Assembly (NCBI RefSeq): GCF_001658025.2
Contig: NZ_CP014007.2
Span: 2,356,001-2,420,000 of the forward strand
DNA: 64,000 bases
Reading direction: 5' to 3'
Source of the DNA: Kosakonia oryzae
GTDB lineage: Bacteria > Pseudomonadota > Gammaproteobacteria > Enterobacterales > Enterobacteriaceae
The notes beneath the pieces were generated by a model. That model searched no databases, was not told the origin of the DNA, and worked only from the letters and a program-made list of their open reading frames with translations. Shown here one piece after another: positions 54,737-63,394 of the stretch. The translations under genes and the position numbers were made by a program. Numbering within the stretch: position 1 is the stretch's first letter; each line of letters starts with the position of its first letter.

Positions 54737-54801
54737 AGACCTTGCTGCCTGAGTAATGTGCTGCCGGTAGAACCCGGGCGGCCCGCAAGCCGCCCGATAA
54801 A

Positions 54802-55833
54802 TCAATGAGACATGATGTTTTCAGAGAACCACTGACGCCACTCTGCGGTTTTCTCGGCGCGCAGTTGCGGATCGGTATTGATGGTGGCATTCCACTGTGC
54901 AGGCGTGGTGAGCATGCCCGGCAGTTTCGCCAGCTCAGGATCGATATGCGCGTTGGTTACCGTTGGGCTGCCGTGATAAATCTTTGCCACCTGCTCCTGA
55001 ATGTCGGGCTTCAGGGCAATATTCATGAACTTATATGCAAGATCGCTATGTTTGGTGCCTTTGTTGATACCAATGGTATCGACGCCCAAAATCGCCCCCT
55101 CTTTGGGGATCGCCAGTTTGACGTCCACCCCTTCAGCCATCATGTTGTAGGCGTTCATCGACAGCATCACCTGTACCGGGGTTTCGCCCGTGGAGATCAA
55201 TTGCTGGCTGTTGGCATCATCGGTATAGAACGATTTGATATTCGGGATCAGCGCTTTCAGCTTCGCCTGGCCTTGCTCCCAGTGCGCCGCATCGCTGCCG
55301 GAAAGTTTGGCGGCCACCGCAATGATATGGCTCGGATCCCAGTCTGGCAGCGCCAGCGTACCTTTCAGCTCGGGCTTCCACAGATCGTTCCAACTGGTAA
55401 AGGTTTCACCTTTGGGCACCAGATCCGGACGATAGCCGATGGTGTAAACGTAGCCCCACACGCCGAGGTGATAAGGGCTGACTTTCGCCTGTTGCACCAG
55501 GTTTGCTGCGTTCGGGATTTTGCTCATATCGAGTTTTTCAAACAGGCCTGAGTTGGCGTACAGATAGCCCACATGCGCGGTGGTAAAGGTCACGTCAGTT
55601 TCCGGTGAACCGCCCGCCAGCTTGGCTTTGTTCAGGCGATCAATGGTGCCGCCAGTGACAAACTGCACTTCTACGCCGGTCTCTTTGGTGAACTCTTTGG
55701 CAATGGTTTCATCGATCAAATCTTTAAAACCGCCGCCCCAGGTGCTGACAATCAGCTTGTCAGCGGCCATCGCATTGCCTGCACTGAGCACGCATGTGGT
55801 CAACAACGTTAAGGCACAAATCTTACGCAACAT
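54802..55833 (-). CDS. Periplasmic binding protein of a polyamine/opine-type importer (PotD-like)
   Basis: A 343-residue protein with a clear signal peptide (LTLLTTCVLSAGNAMA, cleavage before ADKL). The mature part begins LIVSTWGGGFKDLIDET, typical of extracellular-binding family 1 proteins of the PotD/spermidine-putrescine class. The aromatic-rich region FTTAHVGYLYAN may line the pocket. First gene of the left arm, divergent from the LysR gene by 343 bp. Confidence 0.9.
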   Translation of the reverse strand: MLRKICALTLLTTCVLSAGNAMAADKLIVSTWGGGFKDLIDETIAKEFTKETGVEVQFVTGGTIDRLNKAKLAGGSPETDVTFTTAHVGYLYANSGLFEKLDMSKIPNAANLVQQAKVSPYHLGVWGYVYTIGYRPDLVPKGETFTSWNDLWKPELKGTLALPDWDPSHIIAVAAKLSGSDAAHWEQGQAKLKALIPNIKSFYTDDANSQQLISTGETPVQVMLSMNAYNMMAEGVDVKLAIPKEGAILGVDTIGINKGTKHSDLAYKFMNIALKPDIQEQVAKIYHGSPTVTNAHIDPELAKLPGMLTTPAQWNATINTDPQLRAEKTAEWRQWFSENIMSH

Positions 55834-56176
55834 ATTCTCATCCCCATCTTATGAAATGGCTGTTGTAGCAATCTGAAACCCGGCGCGCCGGAACGGTGCA
55901 AACGGTGTTCCCTGGTGTGAAAGCGATAATGACGTTGCGAGTTGATTCCGTAAAACAGCCTTTTCCTCGCCGTTGCATCAGGATTTCTGACGCTAAAAAA
56001 GGCGCTGCTTTGCAACGGATTTTCTTAACCAGTGATAAGGCTGAAGGGAAGGGCGGTACAACAAAACCAGGGAATTATGCTGTTATTTGTCGTTTGGCAT
56101 GATAAGTGCATAAAAATAAGCACTATTAGAATGACTGACGCGACATGATCGCGTCGGCGATCTCAGGAGAACCTGC
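55834..56176. other. Divergent control region of the importer and LysR genes
   Basis: 343 bp between the binding-protein and LysR starts. The right end holds the sigma-54-like element and the AGTGC dyad at 56095-56124. No convincing small gene was found. The left part should hold the importer promoter, not resolved by eye. Confidence 0.5.
56095..56124 (+). promoter_or_regulatory. Sigma-54-like element overlapping a candidate LysR dyad
   Basis: TGGCATGATAAGTGCA (56095-56110) matches TGGCACGN4TTGCA at 10 of 12 defined positions with correct GG-GC spacing. It overlaps the inverted repeat AGTGC-N10-GCACT (56105-56124), a possible LysR operator. The LysR ATG is 67 bp beyond the element. Either reading could be chance. 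Confidence 0.3.
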
Positions 56177-57139
56177 ATGCTCAGTCGCATAACCCAGCGT
56201 CAGCTGGAATATTTTGTCGCCTCGGGAGAGGCGGGCAGCATCATTGGCGCTTCAGAACGTATCCACGTTTCGTCGCCGTCGATCTCGGCTGCTATCACCC
56301 ATATCGAATCTGAACTTGGCGTACAGCTTTTTGTGCGCCATCACGCGCAGGGCGTTTCGCTCACGGCGATCGGTCATCAGGTTCTGAAAGAGGCGAAGCT
56401 CATTCTGGAGCAGATGTCGAACCTTTATACTATCGCGTCGGAATCCATGAACCATGTGCGCGGCCCGCTGCGCGTGGGCTGTCTGGATACGCTGGCGCCT
56501 ATGCTGACGCCCGAACTGGTGTTCGGCTTTGGCCGCGCGTTTCCCGGCGTGCGCATTACGCTTGTCGAAGGCAACCATGAACAGTTGCTGAAACAGTTGC
56601 GCACCGCCGACATCGATATCGCGTTGACCTACGATTTGGTTCCCGCCAGCGACATCGCATTTACGTCGCTGGCACAGTTGCCACCGTATGTGATGGTGGG
56701 TGAACATCATCCGCTGGCGACACAATCGGCGGTGACCATTCAGGATCTGGCGACGATGCCGATGGTGTTGCTGGATATGCCGTGGAGCCGTGAATATTTC
56801 CTCGGGCTGTTTAGCGAGGCGGGCGTAACGCCGAATGTGGTGATGCGCTCCAGCAATATGGAAGTGGTGCGTGCGATGGTGGCGAACGGCGTGGGGTTTG
56901 GTATCGCCAACGTGCGGCCGAAAGCGCATCTCTCCCAGGATGGCAAACGCCTGATTCGCGTACGGCTGGCCGGGACCAACAGGCCGATGCTACTCGGTTA
57001 CGCGACCGCCGCTCACACCCAGCACTCCATGGTGGTTAACGCCTTCGCTGAGCGCTGCCGCGTTTTTATCTCCGACCAGTATATTCCTGGCATGGCGGCA
57101 CCCAGTTATTTCGATCCGCAGGTGGTGCGGGTGGCGTGA
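56177..57139 (+). CDS. LysR-family regulator of the catabolic locus
   Basis: A 320-residue LysR regulator. The N-terminal helix-turn-helix is at about 3-62 (QRQLEYFVASGEAGSIIGAS). The effector domain starts with RGPLRVGCLDTLAPMLTPEL. It lies between the importer arm and the enzyme arm, so it probably controls both and senses the substrate or an intermediate. ATG 56177 follows AGGAGAA. Confidence 0.92.
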   Translation: MLSRITQRQLEYFVASGEAGSIIGASERIHVSSPSISAAITHIESELGVQLFVRHHAQGVSLTAIGHQVLKEAKLILEQMSNLYTIASESMNHVRGPLRVGCLDTLAPMLTPELVFGFGRAFPGVRITLVEGNHEQLLKQLRTADIDIALTYDLVPASDIAFTSLAQLPPYVMVGEHHPLATQSAVTIQDLATMPMVLLDMPWSREYFLGLFSEAGVTPNVVMRSSNMEVVRAMVANGVGFGIANVRPKAHLSQDGKRLIRVRLAGTNRPMLLGYATAAHTQHSMVVNAFAERCRVFISDQYIPGMAAPSYFDPQVVRVA

Positions 57140-57169
57140 TGGATGCCCGGCGGCGCAATGTAACGCCTG

Positions 57170-57205
57170 GCGCAATGTCGGCAGCATGGCTGCCAGACAT
57201 TGCGC
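57170..57205. terminator. Bidirectional hairpin between lysR and the enzyme arm
   Basis: A 10 bp outer stem (57170-57179 with 57196-57205) and a 6 bp inner stem (57180-57185 with 57189-57194), separated by one bulged base, close a 3-base loop. An extra direct copy of GGCGCAATGT at 57152-57161 could pair with the same right arm. It lies between convergent stop codons. Confidence 0.65.
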
Positions 57206-57214
57206 GGCTTTCCG

Positions 57215-58144
57215 TTAATACCCACGCTCCGGGAACACCTGATTGGTCACTGATTCACCGCGTGCGGCACGCAGGATGTTTTCTGCCACCTGCTGTGCGG
57301 CGCTGGCCGGGATGGCGACCGAGGCCAGATGCGGCGTGATCAGCACGTTATCCATCCGCCACAGCGGATCGCAGGAAGGCAGCGGCTCGCGGTCAAACAC
57401 ATCCAGCGTGGCTTCAGCAATCTGCCCTGAGCGCAGCGCGTCAGTCAGCGCCGCCTGATCGACAATCGCCCCGCGCGAAACATTAATGAACGCCGCGCCG
57501 TACGGCAGGCGCGACAGCCGCTCTGCACTCAGCAAGCCAGCGGTGTGCGGCGTGAGCGGCAGCATGACCACCAGAATGTCGCTCTGGCTGAGAAAATCAT
57601 TCAGCGACGCCAGCCCACTGCTGCACGTTATACCCGTCATCGCTTTTGGCGAACGCGACCAGCCGCGCACGTCGAACCCCTGTCGTACCAGTTCCCGCGC
57701 CGTATAGGCGCCCAACTCTCCCAAACCCAGCACACCAACCCGGATGCCGGAAGGTTTGCGTGGATGCAGGTAATGCCAGCGCTGTTCACGCTGCGCGCGT
57801 TCAAATGCCGGGATATCGCGCGCGTAGCGCAGCACGGCAAACAGCACGTACCCGGCCATCATGCGTGCCATATCCGGATCGGAGAGACGGATTATCGGAA
57901 TGTCCGGTAGATCGTCGCGTCCCACCAGCGAATCAACACCCGCGCCGAGATTCACCAACAGTTTGAGATTGCGGTACGGCGCAAAGAAGCCATGAGGCGG
58001 TTTCCATGCCAGCGCATAGTGCACCTCATCGGGGTTTTGCACCGTTTCGGCGCGGCAAATCGTCACGCCGGGCAAATGTGGGGCAAGTAAACCGGACCAC
58101 TCTTCGAAGCTGTCGAATTCGCTGTAAAACACTAATGTACTCAT
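57215..58144 (-). CDS. D-2-hydroxyacid dehydrogenase (GhrA-like)
   Basis: A 309-residue NAD(P)-dependent dehydrogenase of the glyoxylate/hydroxypyruvate reductase A type. Rossmann motif GLGELG is near 140. Catalytic Arg is in INVSRGA, Glu in DREPLP and His in ITPHLAS. It would interconvert a 2-ketoacid and a D-2-hydroxyacid. Its ATG overlaps the stop of the AroQ-like gene, so they are co-translated. Last gene of the right arm. Confidence 0.9.
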   Translation of the reverse strand: MSTLVFYSEFDSFEEWSGLLAPHLPGVTICRAETVQNPDEVHYALAWKPPHGFFAPYRNLKLLVNLGAGVDSLVGRDDLPDIPIIRLSDPDMARMMAGYVLFAVLRYARDIPAFERAQREQRWHYLHPRKPSGIRVGVLGLGELGAYTARELVRQGFDVRGWSRSPKAMTGITCSSGLASLNDFLSQSDILVVMLPLTPHTAGLLSAERLSRLPYGAAFINVSRGAIVDQAALTDALRSGQIAEATLDVFDREPLPSCDPLWRMDNVLITPHLASVAIPASAAQQVAENILRAARGESVTNQVFPERGY

Positions 58145-58590
58145 GCAGCGTGCGTTCCCAGCAGGTTGACCACCGCGTCGATCGCCAGCTCGTAACCGGC
58201 TGCGCCCAGCCCGGCAATCACACCGGTCGCCGCTTTCGACACCAGCGAGTGATGGCGGAACGGCTCGCGTTTCCAGATGTTGCTCATATGCGTTTCAATG
58301 ATCGGCCCATCAAACATCAGCAACGCATCAAGAATAGGCACCGAACTGTAGGTTAAACCCGCGGCGTTGATAATTAACCCCACCGCGTTCTGACGCGCCT
58401 CCTGAATCCAGTCAACCAATACGCCTTCGTGGTTGCTCTGGCGAAAATGCAATATCACACCATGTGACGCGGCGCGTCGCTGACAGCGCGCTTCGATGCT
58501 GACAAAACTTTCGCTGCCGTAGGTGCCGTTTTTATCCAGCCCATACAAATTGGCGTTCGGCCCATTGAGAAAATAGATCTGCTGTGACAT
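58141..58590 (-). CDS. AroQ-like (type II dehydroquinase fold) protein with altered active site
   Basis: A 149-residue protein with the type II 3-dehydroquinate dehydratase fold (NGPNANLYG, IINAAGLTYSS, PIIETHMSN, ATGVIAGLGAAGYELA). Numbering matches the M. tuberculosis enzyme without gaps through the active site. Tyr24, Asn75, Asp88, Glu99, His101 and Arg112 are conserved, but the catalytic Arg19 is Asp and His81 is Tyr. It is therefore unlikely to be a normal dehydroquinase; enterobacteria use type I AroD anyway. ATG 58590 follows AGGAG. It overlaps the hydroxyacid dehydrogenase gene by ATGA. Confidence 0.85.
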   Translation of the reverse strand: MSQQIYFLNGPNANLYGLDKNGTYGSESFVSIEARCQRRAASHGVILHFRQSNHEGVLVDWIQEARQNAVGLIINAAGLTYSSVPILDALLMFDGPIIETHMSNIWKREPFRHHSLVSKAATGVIAGLGAAGYELAIDAVVNLLGTHAA

Positions 58591-58602
58591 GCACACTCCT
58601 GA

Positions 58603-59214
58603 TTAATACGGACGCGTCGCGGCCATCGCCGGATGCGCATCGAAGAGGGCGAACCAGGCGGCGGTAAGCGGATGACCGTCGCGCCAGTTGAGCCCGGCAA
58701 AGCGGAAGTCGAGATAACCGAGCGCACAGCCAATGGCAATCAGCCCGATATCATTGGGATGAGTGCTGAAACTGCTGGCCTGGCCTTCGATCTCTGCCAG
58801 TGCGGCGGCAACTTTTTTCAGCTGCGCGTCAGCCCAGTTCTGCCACTGCTTCTCCGGGGGACGCGCACTGAATTCGTAACGTGCCAGTAATGCAGCATCG
58901 ATCATCCCGTCGCCCAGCGCCTGGCGTGCCAGACTTCTCCAGCGTGCATCACCCTGTGCCGGGTATAAATCGCCCCCGGCCCGCGCGTTGAGGTATTCGC
59001 AAATGACCCGGCTGTCATAGAGACAGAGCCCGTTTTCGGTGCGCAGCGCCGGTACTTTTGCCAGCGGATTAAACACGGCGATACGTTCGTCGCGCTCAAT
59101 TGGGTGGGCGGCAGAATCCAGCCGTTCTATCTCATCAGCCAGACCCAGTACGCTTGCGCACACCATCACTTTGCGTACATAAGCGGAGGTGGTGGCATAA
59201 AAGAGTTGCATCAT
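58603..59214 (-). CDS. Glutathione S-transferase family protein
   Basis: A 203-residue GST. The thioredoxin-like N-terminal domain has a Ser/Thr-rich start (ATTSAYVRKV) and the cis-proline and glutathione motif KVPALRTENG...YDSRVICEYL. The C-terminal half is all-helical. It may conjugate, isomerise or cleave a glutathione adduct in the pathway. ATGA overlap with the upstream quinone oxidoreductase gene. Confidence 0.9.
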   Translation of the reverse strand: MMQLFYATTSAYVRKVMVCASVLGLADEIERLDSAAHPIERDERIAVFNPLAKVPALRTENGLCLYDSRVICEYLNARAGGDLYPAQGDARWRSLARQALGDGMIDAALLARYEFSARPPEKQWQNWADAQLKKVAAALAEIEGQASSFSTHPNDIGLIAIGCALGYLDFRFAGLNWRDGHPLTAAWFALFDAHPAMAATRPY

Positions 59215-60206
59215 GGCGCCACCTGCAGCAGCACTTTGCCGATGTTGGCATTGGCCTCAAGGAGACGATGAGCGTCAGCGGCTTGCGCTAACGGTAAGGT
59301 TTGATACAGCGTCGGTGCGATTTTGCCTGCGCCGATCAGCGGCAGCAGATGTTTGTTGATGCACTGCGCCAGCCGCATTTTTTCGGCCACGCTTTTGGGG
59401 CGCAGGGTAGAAGAGGTGAGGCTCAGCCCTTTGCGCATCACCAGTTGCAGATCGAGTTCAATCTTCGCGCCCTGCATAAATGAAAGGCTGATATGACGTC
59501 CGCCCGGCGCTAACGCGCTCAGGTTGCGCGCCACGTAATCGCCACCGACATTATCCAGCACCACATCGACACCGCGTCCTTCGGTTGCGGCAAGCACGAC
59601 GGCGACGAAATCTTCGCTGTGGCGGTTGATGGCGTGCCAGACACCGAGCTGTTGCAGCGCCGCAATCTTTTCACTCCCGCCAGCCGTCGCAATCACCCGC
59701 GCCCCGCATGCCTGCGCACATTGAATAGCAAAGGTGCCAACACCGCTTGCTGCACCGTGAATCAGTACGCTTTCACCCGGCTGCAAACGCCCCAGTTCAA
59801 ACAGGTTATGCCACACGGTAAATGCCGCCTCCGGCACGCCTGCGGCCTGCGCGAGCGGCAGCGTTTCCGGCACGGATAAACAGAGTTCAGCACGCGCCAC
59901 GCAGTAGTCCGCATAACCGCCGCCATTGAGCAGCGCCATGACCGGCGAGCCAACCGCGGGGAATTCAACACCCGCGCCCAGCGCCACCACAGTACCGGAG
60001 ACTTCCAGCCCCAGCACATCGGTTACCCCTGGCGGCAACGGCATGCCATTGCGCTGCAGAATATCGGGGCGATTGACCCCCGCACTGGCCACACGGATCA
60101 GCACTTCACCGGCGCCAGGCTGCGGCACAGGGCGCTGTACGCGCTCTAACACCTCCGGGCCGCCCGGGCGGCAGGCAATCACGGCATTCATCATTTCAGG
60201 TATCAT
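59211..60206 (-). CDS. NAD(P)H quinone oxidoreductase (PIG3/QOR type)
   Basis: A 331-residue zinc-free medium-chain reductase. N-terminal VNRPDILQRNG is typical of PIG3-type quinone oxidoreductases, and the cofactor motif HGAASGVGTFAIQ is near 150. It probably reduces an enone or quinone. Stop overlaps the GST start; 6 bp after the ATPase gene. Start may be at Met5 or Met6. Confidence 0.88.
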   Translation of the reverse strand: MIPEMMNAVIACRPGGPEVLERVQRPVPQPGAGEVLIRVASAGVNRPDILQRNGMPLPPGVTDVLGLEVSGTVVALGAGVEFPAVGSPVMALLNGGGYADYCVARAELCLSVPETLPLAQAAGVPEAAFTVWHNLFELGRLQPGESVLIHGAASGVGTFAIQCAQACGARVIATAGGSEKIAALQQLGVWHAINRHSEDFVAVVLAATEGRGVDVVLDNVGGDYVARNLSALAPGGRHISLSFMQGAKIELDLQLVMRKGLSLTSSTLRPKSVAEKMRLAQCINKHLLPLIGAGKIAPTLYQTLPLAQAADAHRLLEANANIGKVLLQVAP

Positions 60207-60212
60207 TGCGGC

Positions 60213-61358
60213 TTATCCCTGCTTCGCCGTGCTAAATGCGCACACGCCTTCGTCATCGACACTCACGCCAACCAGGCTACCGACTGGCCAGCGCGTCAGC
60301 GAATTCAGGCCGGACTGGCGGGCAAACAGCGCGGCGTTGCCCAGTGCAGGCACATCAAGATGGACATCAACATGATCGCCCTGAAAGACATGGGCGATAA
60401 CCGTGGCGCTCAACAATGAATGCGGGCCAAGCGCAGCCAGTTGAATATTTTCCGGACGGACGTAGACATCAAGGCGCTCGCCAATCGTGGCATGAACGCG
60501 CTCTGCTGGCAGACGCAGCACATTACCGCCCAGATCGAGTATTGCATCGCCATCGCGACCGGCGTAGCGCCCCGGCAGAATGTTTACATCACCGACAAAA
60601 CCCGCGACAAACGGATCCTGCGGACGGCGATAAATCTCATCCGGCGTGCCGATCTGGCGTACATGGCCTGCCGACATCACCACCACGCGATCGCTCATGC
60701 TCAGCGCTTCACCCTGATCGTGCGTCACGAAAACGGTGGTGACGCCCAGCTTGCGCTGAATCGCTTTCAACTCAACCTGCATTGACAGGCGCAGGTTTTT
60801 GTCCAGTGCGGAGAAAGGTTCATCCAGCAGCAGCACTTTAGGGCGAATGACCAACGCGCGGGCCAGCGCCACGCGCTGCTGCTGGCCGCCAGAAAGTTCA
60901 CGTGGCTTGCGGTGGCCATAACCGGCAAGTTTCACCAGCGCCAGCGCCTGCTCAACGCGTTCAGCAATCTCGGCTTTCGGCACACCGCGCATACGCAGGC
61001 CGTAACCCACGTTCTTCTCGACCGTCATATGTGGGAACAGTGCGTAGTTCTGAAAGACAATGCCGATTTCACGCTGCCAGGGCGGTATATCGGTAACCAG
61101 ATCGCCATCAATGAAGATTTCGCCGCCGTCCGCTTCGGCGAAACCCGCCATCAGATTCAGCAGCGTGGTTTTACCGCAGCCGGAAGGGCCTAGCAGCGTA
61201 ATAAATTCCCCTTCCTCAATCATCAGGGAAATTTTGTGTAAGGCGATGGCATCGCCAAAGCGTTTCAGTACGCCATCAAGCCGTACGGCAACGTGAGTGT
61301 GCGCGACGGGGGGCAGCGTTGCGGGCTGCGGGAATGTGGTGACTTCTGCACTGACCAT
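60213..61358 (-). CDS. ABC importer ATPase (PotA-like)
   Basis: A 381-residue ATPase of the spermidine/putrescine class. Walker A is GPSGCGKTT near 58, Q-loop FQNYALFPHM, signature LSGGQQQRVALARAL, Walker B LLLDEPFSALD, then a C-terminal TOBE domain. It is the missing ATPase for the binding protein and permeases on the other side of the LysR gene, although encoded among the enzymes. Confidence 0.92.
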   Translation of the reverse strand: MVSAEVTTFPQPATLPPVAHTHVAVRLDGVLKRFGDAIALHKISLMIEEGEFITLLGPSGCGKTTLLNLMAGFAEADGGEIFIDGDLVTDIPPWQREIGIVFQNYALFPHMTVEKNVGYGLRMRGVPKAEIAERVEQALALVKLAGYGHRKPRELSGGQQQRVALARALVIRPKVLLLDEPFSALDKNLRLSMQVELKAIQRKLGVTTVFVTHDQGEALSMSDRVVVMSAGHVRQIGTPDEIYRRPQDPFVAGFVGDVNILPGRYAGRDGDAILDLGGNVLRLPAERVHATIGERLDVYVRPENIQLAALGPHSLLSATVIAHVFQGDHVDVHLDVPALGNAALFARQSGLNSLTRWPVGSLVGVSVDDEGVCAFSTAKQG

Positions 61359-61480
61359 GGAATCTCCAGAAACGGGCTATCAAATACTGACCACCAGCAT
61401 ACGGCTTCAGCGTGCATCATGCGGTTAGTGCTTCCTGAAGCTGGCATTTGGAAAAGTTAAAGCAGTAAAGGGTGGGGGAA

Positions 61481-61516
61481 TAAATGCCGGGCGGCCGAGG
61501 ACGCGCCCGGCATTTA
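61481..61516 (-). other. Strong hairpin between the M20 deacylase and ATPase genes
   Basis: A perfect 13 bp stem (61481-61493 with 61504-61516) with a 10-base loop. It lies in a 184 bp gap inside the right arm. No U-tract follows. It may stabilise the upstream message, act as an attenuator or be a REP-type element. Confidence 0.6.
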
Positions 61517-61542
61517 CGGTGCGATAGTGTTGGGCGGCAACG

Positions 61543-62700
61543 TTATGCTTTTTGGCACATCCATATAGCAAGACGGCGTAGCAGGGCATCGCAGGCGTCC
61601 AACTGTTCAACGGTGATAAACTCATCCGCTTTATGGCCCTGCGCCATACTGCCTGGCCCGCAGACCACGCTGGGAATACCCGCCTGATGAAACAACCCTC
61701 CTTCCGTACCGAATGCGACGGTGCTGAACGCACTGGAACCCGTGAGATGAGCAAGCAGTCGCGCCGCGGCGCTTTGCGCGGCGGTGTACAAACCGGGATA
61801 ACCGCTGATGGGATAAAAGCGGATCGCCGCATCACTATTCACGGCGTGCATTTGCGGCAGGAGTTCGCGCTGCGCGTAATGCTCCAGTTCCTCGGCTACT
61901 TCCTGCGCGTCATCCTGCGGCAATGTGCGGACCTCGAAGTCAAACGTACATTCGGCAGGCACGATATTGAGCGCCCGGCCACCCTGAATAACGCCCGTTT
62001 GCACGGTGGTAAACGGCGGATCAAAACGCGCATCCTGATGTTCCGGCGCGGCCAGCCGCTGGCCTATCACCGTAAGCTTCTGGATAAGCTTTGCGGCATA
62101 TTCGATGGCATTCACGCCCTGTGGTGCGTAGGCCGAATGGCAGGCGGCACCCTGTACTTCACAGCGCACGCCGAGCTTGCCTTTGTGGCCGAGCACGGGT
62201 TGCAATTCGGTGGGTTCGCCAATCAGGCAGATATCGGGCTTTTCCGGCCGCTGAGAGAGCGCGTCCAGCAGCGTTCGCACGCCAAGGCATCCCACTTCCT
62301 CATCATAAGAGATTGCCAGATGCAGCGGTTGCGCCAGCGGCTGCGTAAGAAAATAGGGTACGGCTGCCAGCATGCAGGCGATAAAGCCTTTCATGTCCGC
62401 CGTGCCGCGACCGTACAGTTTGCCTTCTCGCTCAGTCAGCACAAAGGGGGGAACGCTCCAGTTCTGCCCGTCAACGGGCACCACGTCGCTGTGGCCCGAG
62501 AGCATCACGCCGCCGCTACCCGATGGGCCAAGCCGGGCATACAGATTCGCTTTGCTGCGTTCGGCGTTGTGAATCAGTTCGCACTCGACACCAAGCCCGG
62601 TTAAGTAGCGACGAACAAAGTCGATCAGCGCCAGATTAGATTCGCGGCTGGTGGTGTTAAACGCCACCAGTTGTTCCAGCAGTTTGCGGCTGCTCATCAT
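61543..62700 (-). CDS. M20 deacylase (ArgE-like acetylornithine deacetylase family)
   Basis: A 385-residue zinc peptidase/deacylase. Metal motifs are GHSDVVP, GTADMKGF and the Glu pair in YDEEVGC, with GEPTELQP downstream. It has the length of ArgE. In this locus it more likely removes an acyl or amide group from an imported compound than makes ornithine. Third gene of the right arm, 15 bp after the DUF1028 gene. Confidence 0.88.
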   Translation of the reverse strand: MMSSRKLLEQLVAFNTTSRESNLALIDFVRRYLTGLGVECELIHNAERSKANLYARLGPSGSGGVMLSGHSDVVPVDGQNWSVPPFVLTEREGKLYGRGTADMKGFIACMLAAVPYFLTQPLAQPLHLAISYDEEVGCLGVRTLLDALSQRPEKPDICLIGEPTELQPVLGHKGKLGVRCEVQGAACHSAYAPQGVNAIEYAAKLIQKLTVIGQRLAAPEHQDARFDPPFTTVQTGVIQGGRALNIVPAECTFDFEVRTLPQDDAQEVAEELEHYAQRELLPQMHAVNSDAAIRFYPISGYPGLYTAAQSAAARLLAHLTGSSAFSTVAFGTEGGLFHQAGIPSVVCGPGSMAQGHKADEFITVEQLDACDALLRRLAIWMCQKA

Positions 62701-62715
62701 CAGATCTCCTTGCGG

Positions 62716-63390
62716 TTACTCGTCGCCCGGCACGCCGTAACCCGGTGCACTGCGGGGATCGAGCGCGCGGGTTAAATAGTCCTGCATCTGCGGTTTGTAG
62801 GCTTGCCAGAGCTGGCTAAGTTCAGCAATCGGATCGGCGTCCGTCCAGTCAACGCGTAAATCAACAATCGGCCAGACTGGCGAATCGACAATCGACAGCG
62901 CCGCCGAATGCACCGGGCCAGCTTCTCCGCCCGCGAGCAGGCCCGCCTGCATCGCAGCAATGAGCCTGTCAGCAAGATGCCCTGATTGCTGTTCGAAGGC
63001 GTTGACCATTGCGGTAATGACCTCCGCGTTTGCCAGCAGATTACCCGCCGCCACGCAGTTCTCCCCGCGCAGCGCGTTGTTCACTCCCAGCGTCTTTTCG
63101 CCGCTGTAGAACGCGCTTTCACCGCTGGCCGTCAGCACGGTAACCTGCCGGTACATGGCGTAGTCATCCGTACCAAGCCCGAATTGCAGCGCGGTTTCGG
63201 CAGCGTCGCCTTGCTGTAGCCGATCAAGAATGCGCGGCCCCAGCGCCGGTAAGGTGATGTTTTGCGTTGATACCGCGCCGACCTTGCTGCGCAGCCAGGG
63301 GCAGCGTGCGCCGACCGCGATGCTGGATGAGCTGATAGCAATGCCGATCTGGCCGGTTTGCGCGCAGCGTCCGATAATCGATAACGTCAT
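62716..63390 (-). CDS. DUF1028 family protein
   Basis: A 224-residue protein beginning MTLSIIGRCAQTGQIGIAIS, with AVGARCPWLRSKVGAVSTQN and the glycine-rich GNLLANAEVI, the DUF1028 pattern. The fold resembles Ntn hydrolases, which suggests amide hydrolysis; this is family knowledge and not proven here. It lies 4 bp after the RidA-like gene. Similar genes occur near amidohydrolases and RidA proteins. Confidence 0.85.
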   Translation of the reverse strand: MTLSIIGRCAQTGQIGIAISSSSIAVGARCPWLRSKVGAVSTQNITLPALGPRILDRLQQGDAAETALQFGLGTDDYAMYRQVTVLTASGESAFYSGEKTLGVNNALRGENCVAAGNLLANAEVITAMVNAFEQQSGHLADRLIAAMQAGLLAGGEAGPVHSAALSIVDSPVWPIVDLRVDWTDADPIAELSQLWQAYKPQMQDYLTRALDPRSAPGYGVPGDE

Positions 63391-63394
63391 GAGT

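Noticed and set aside
61633-62604. Plus-strand open frame of 323 codons
   Set aside because: Antisense to the M20 deacylase with conserved zinc motifs; no ribosome site or recognisable domain.
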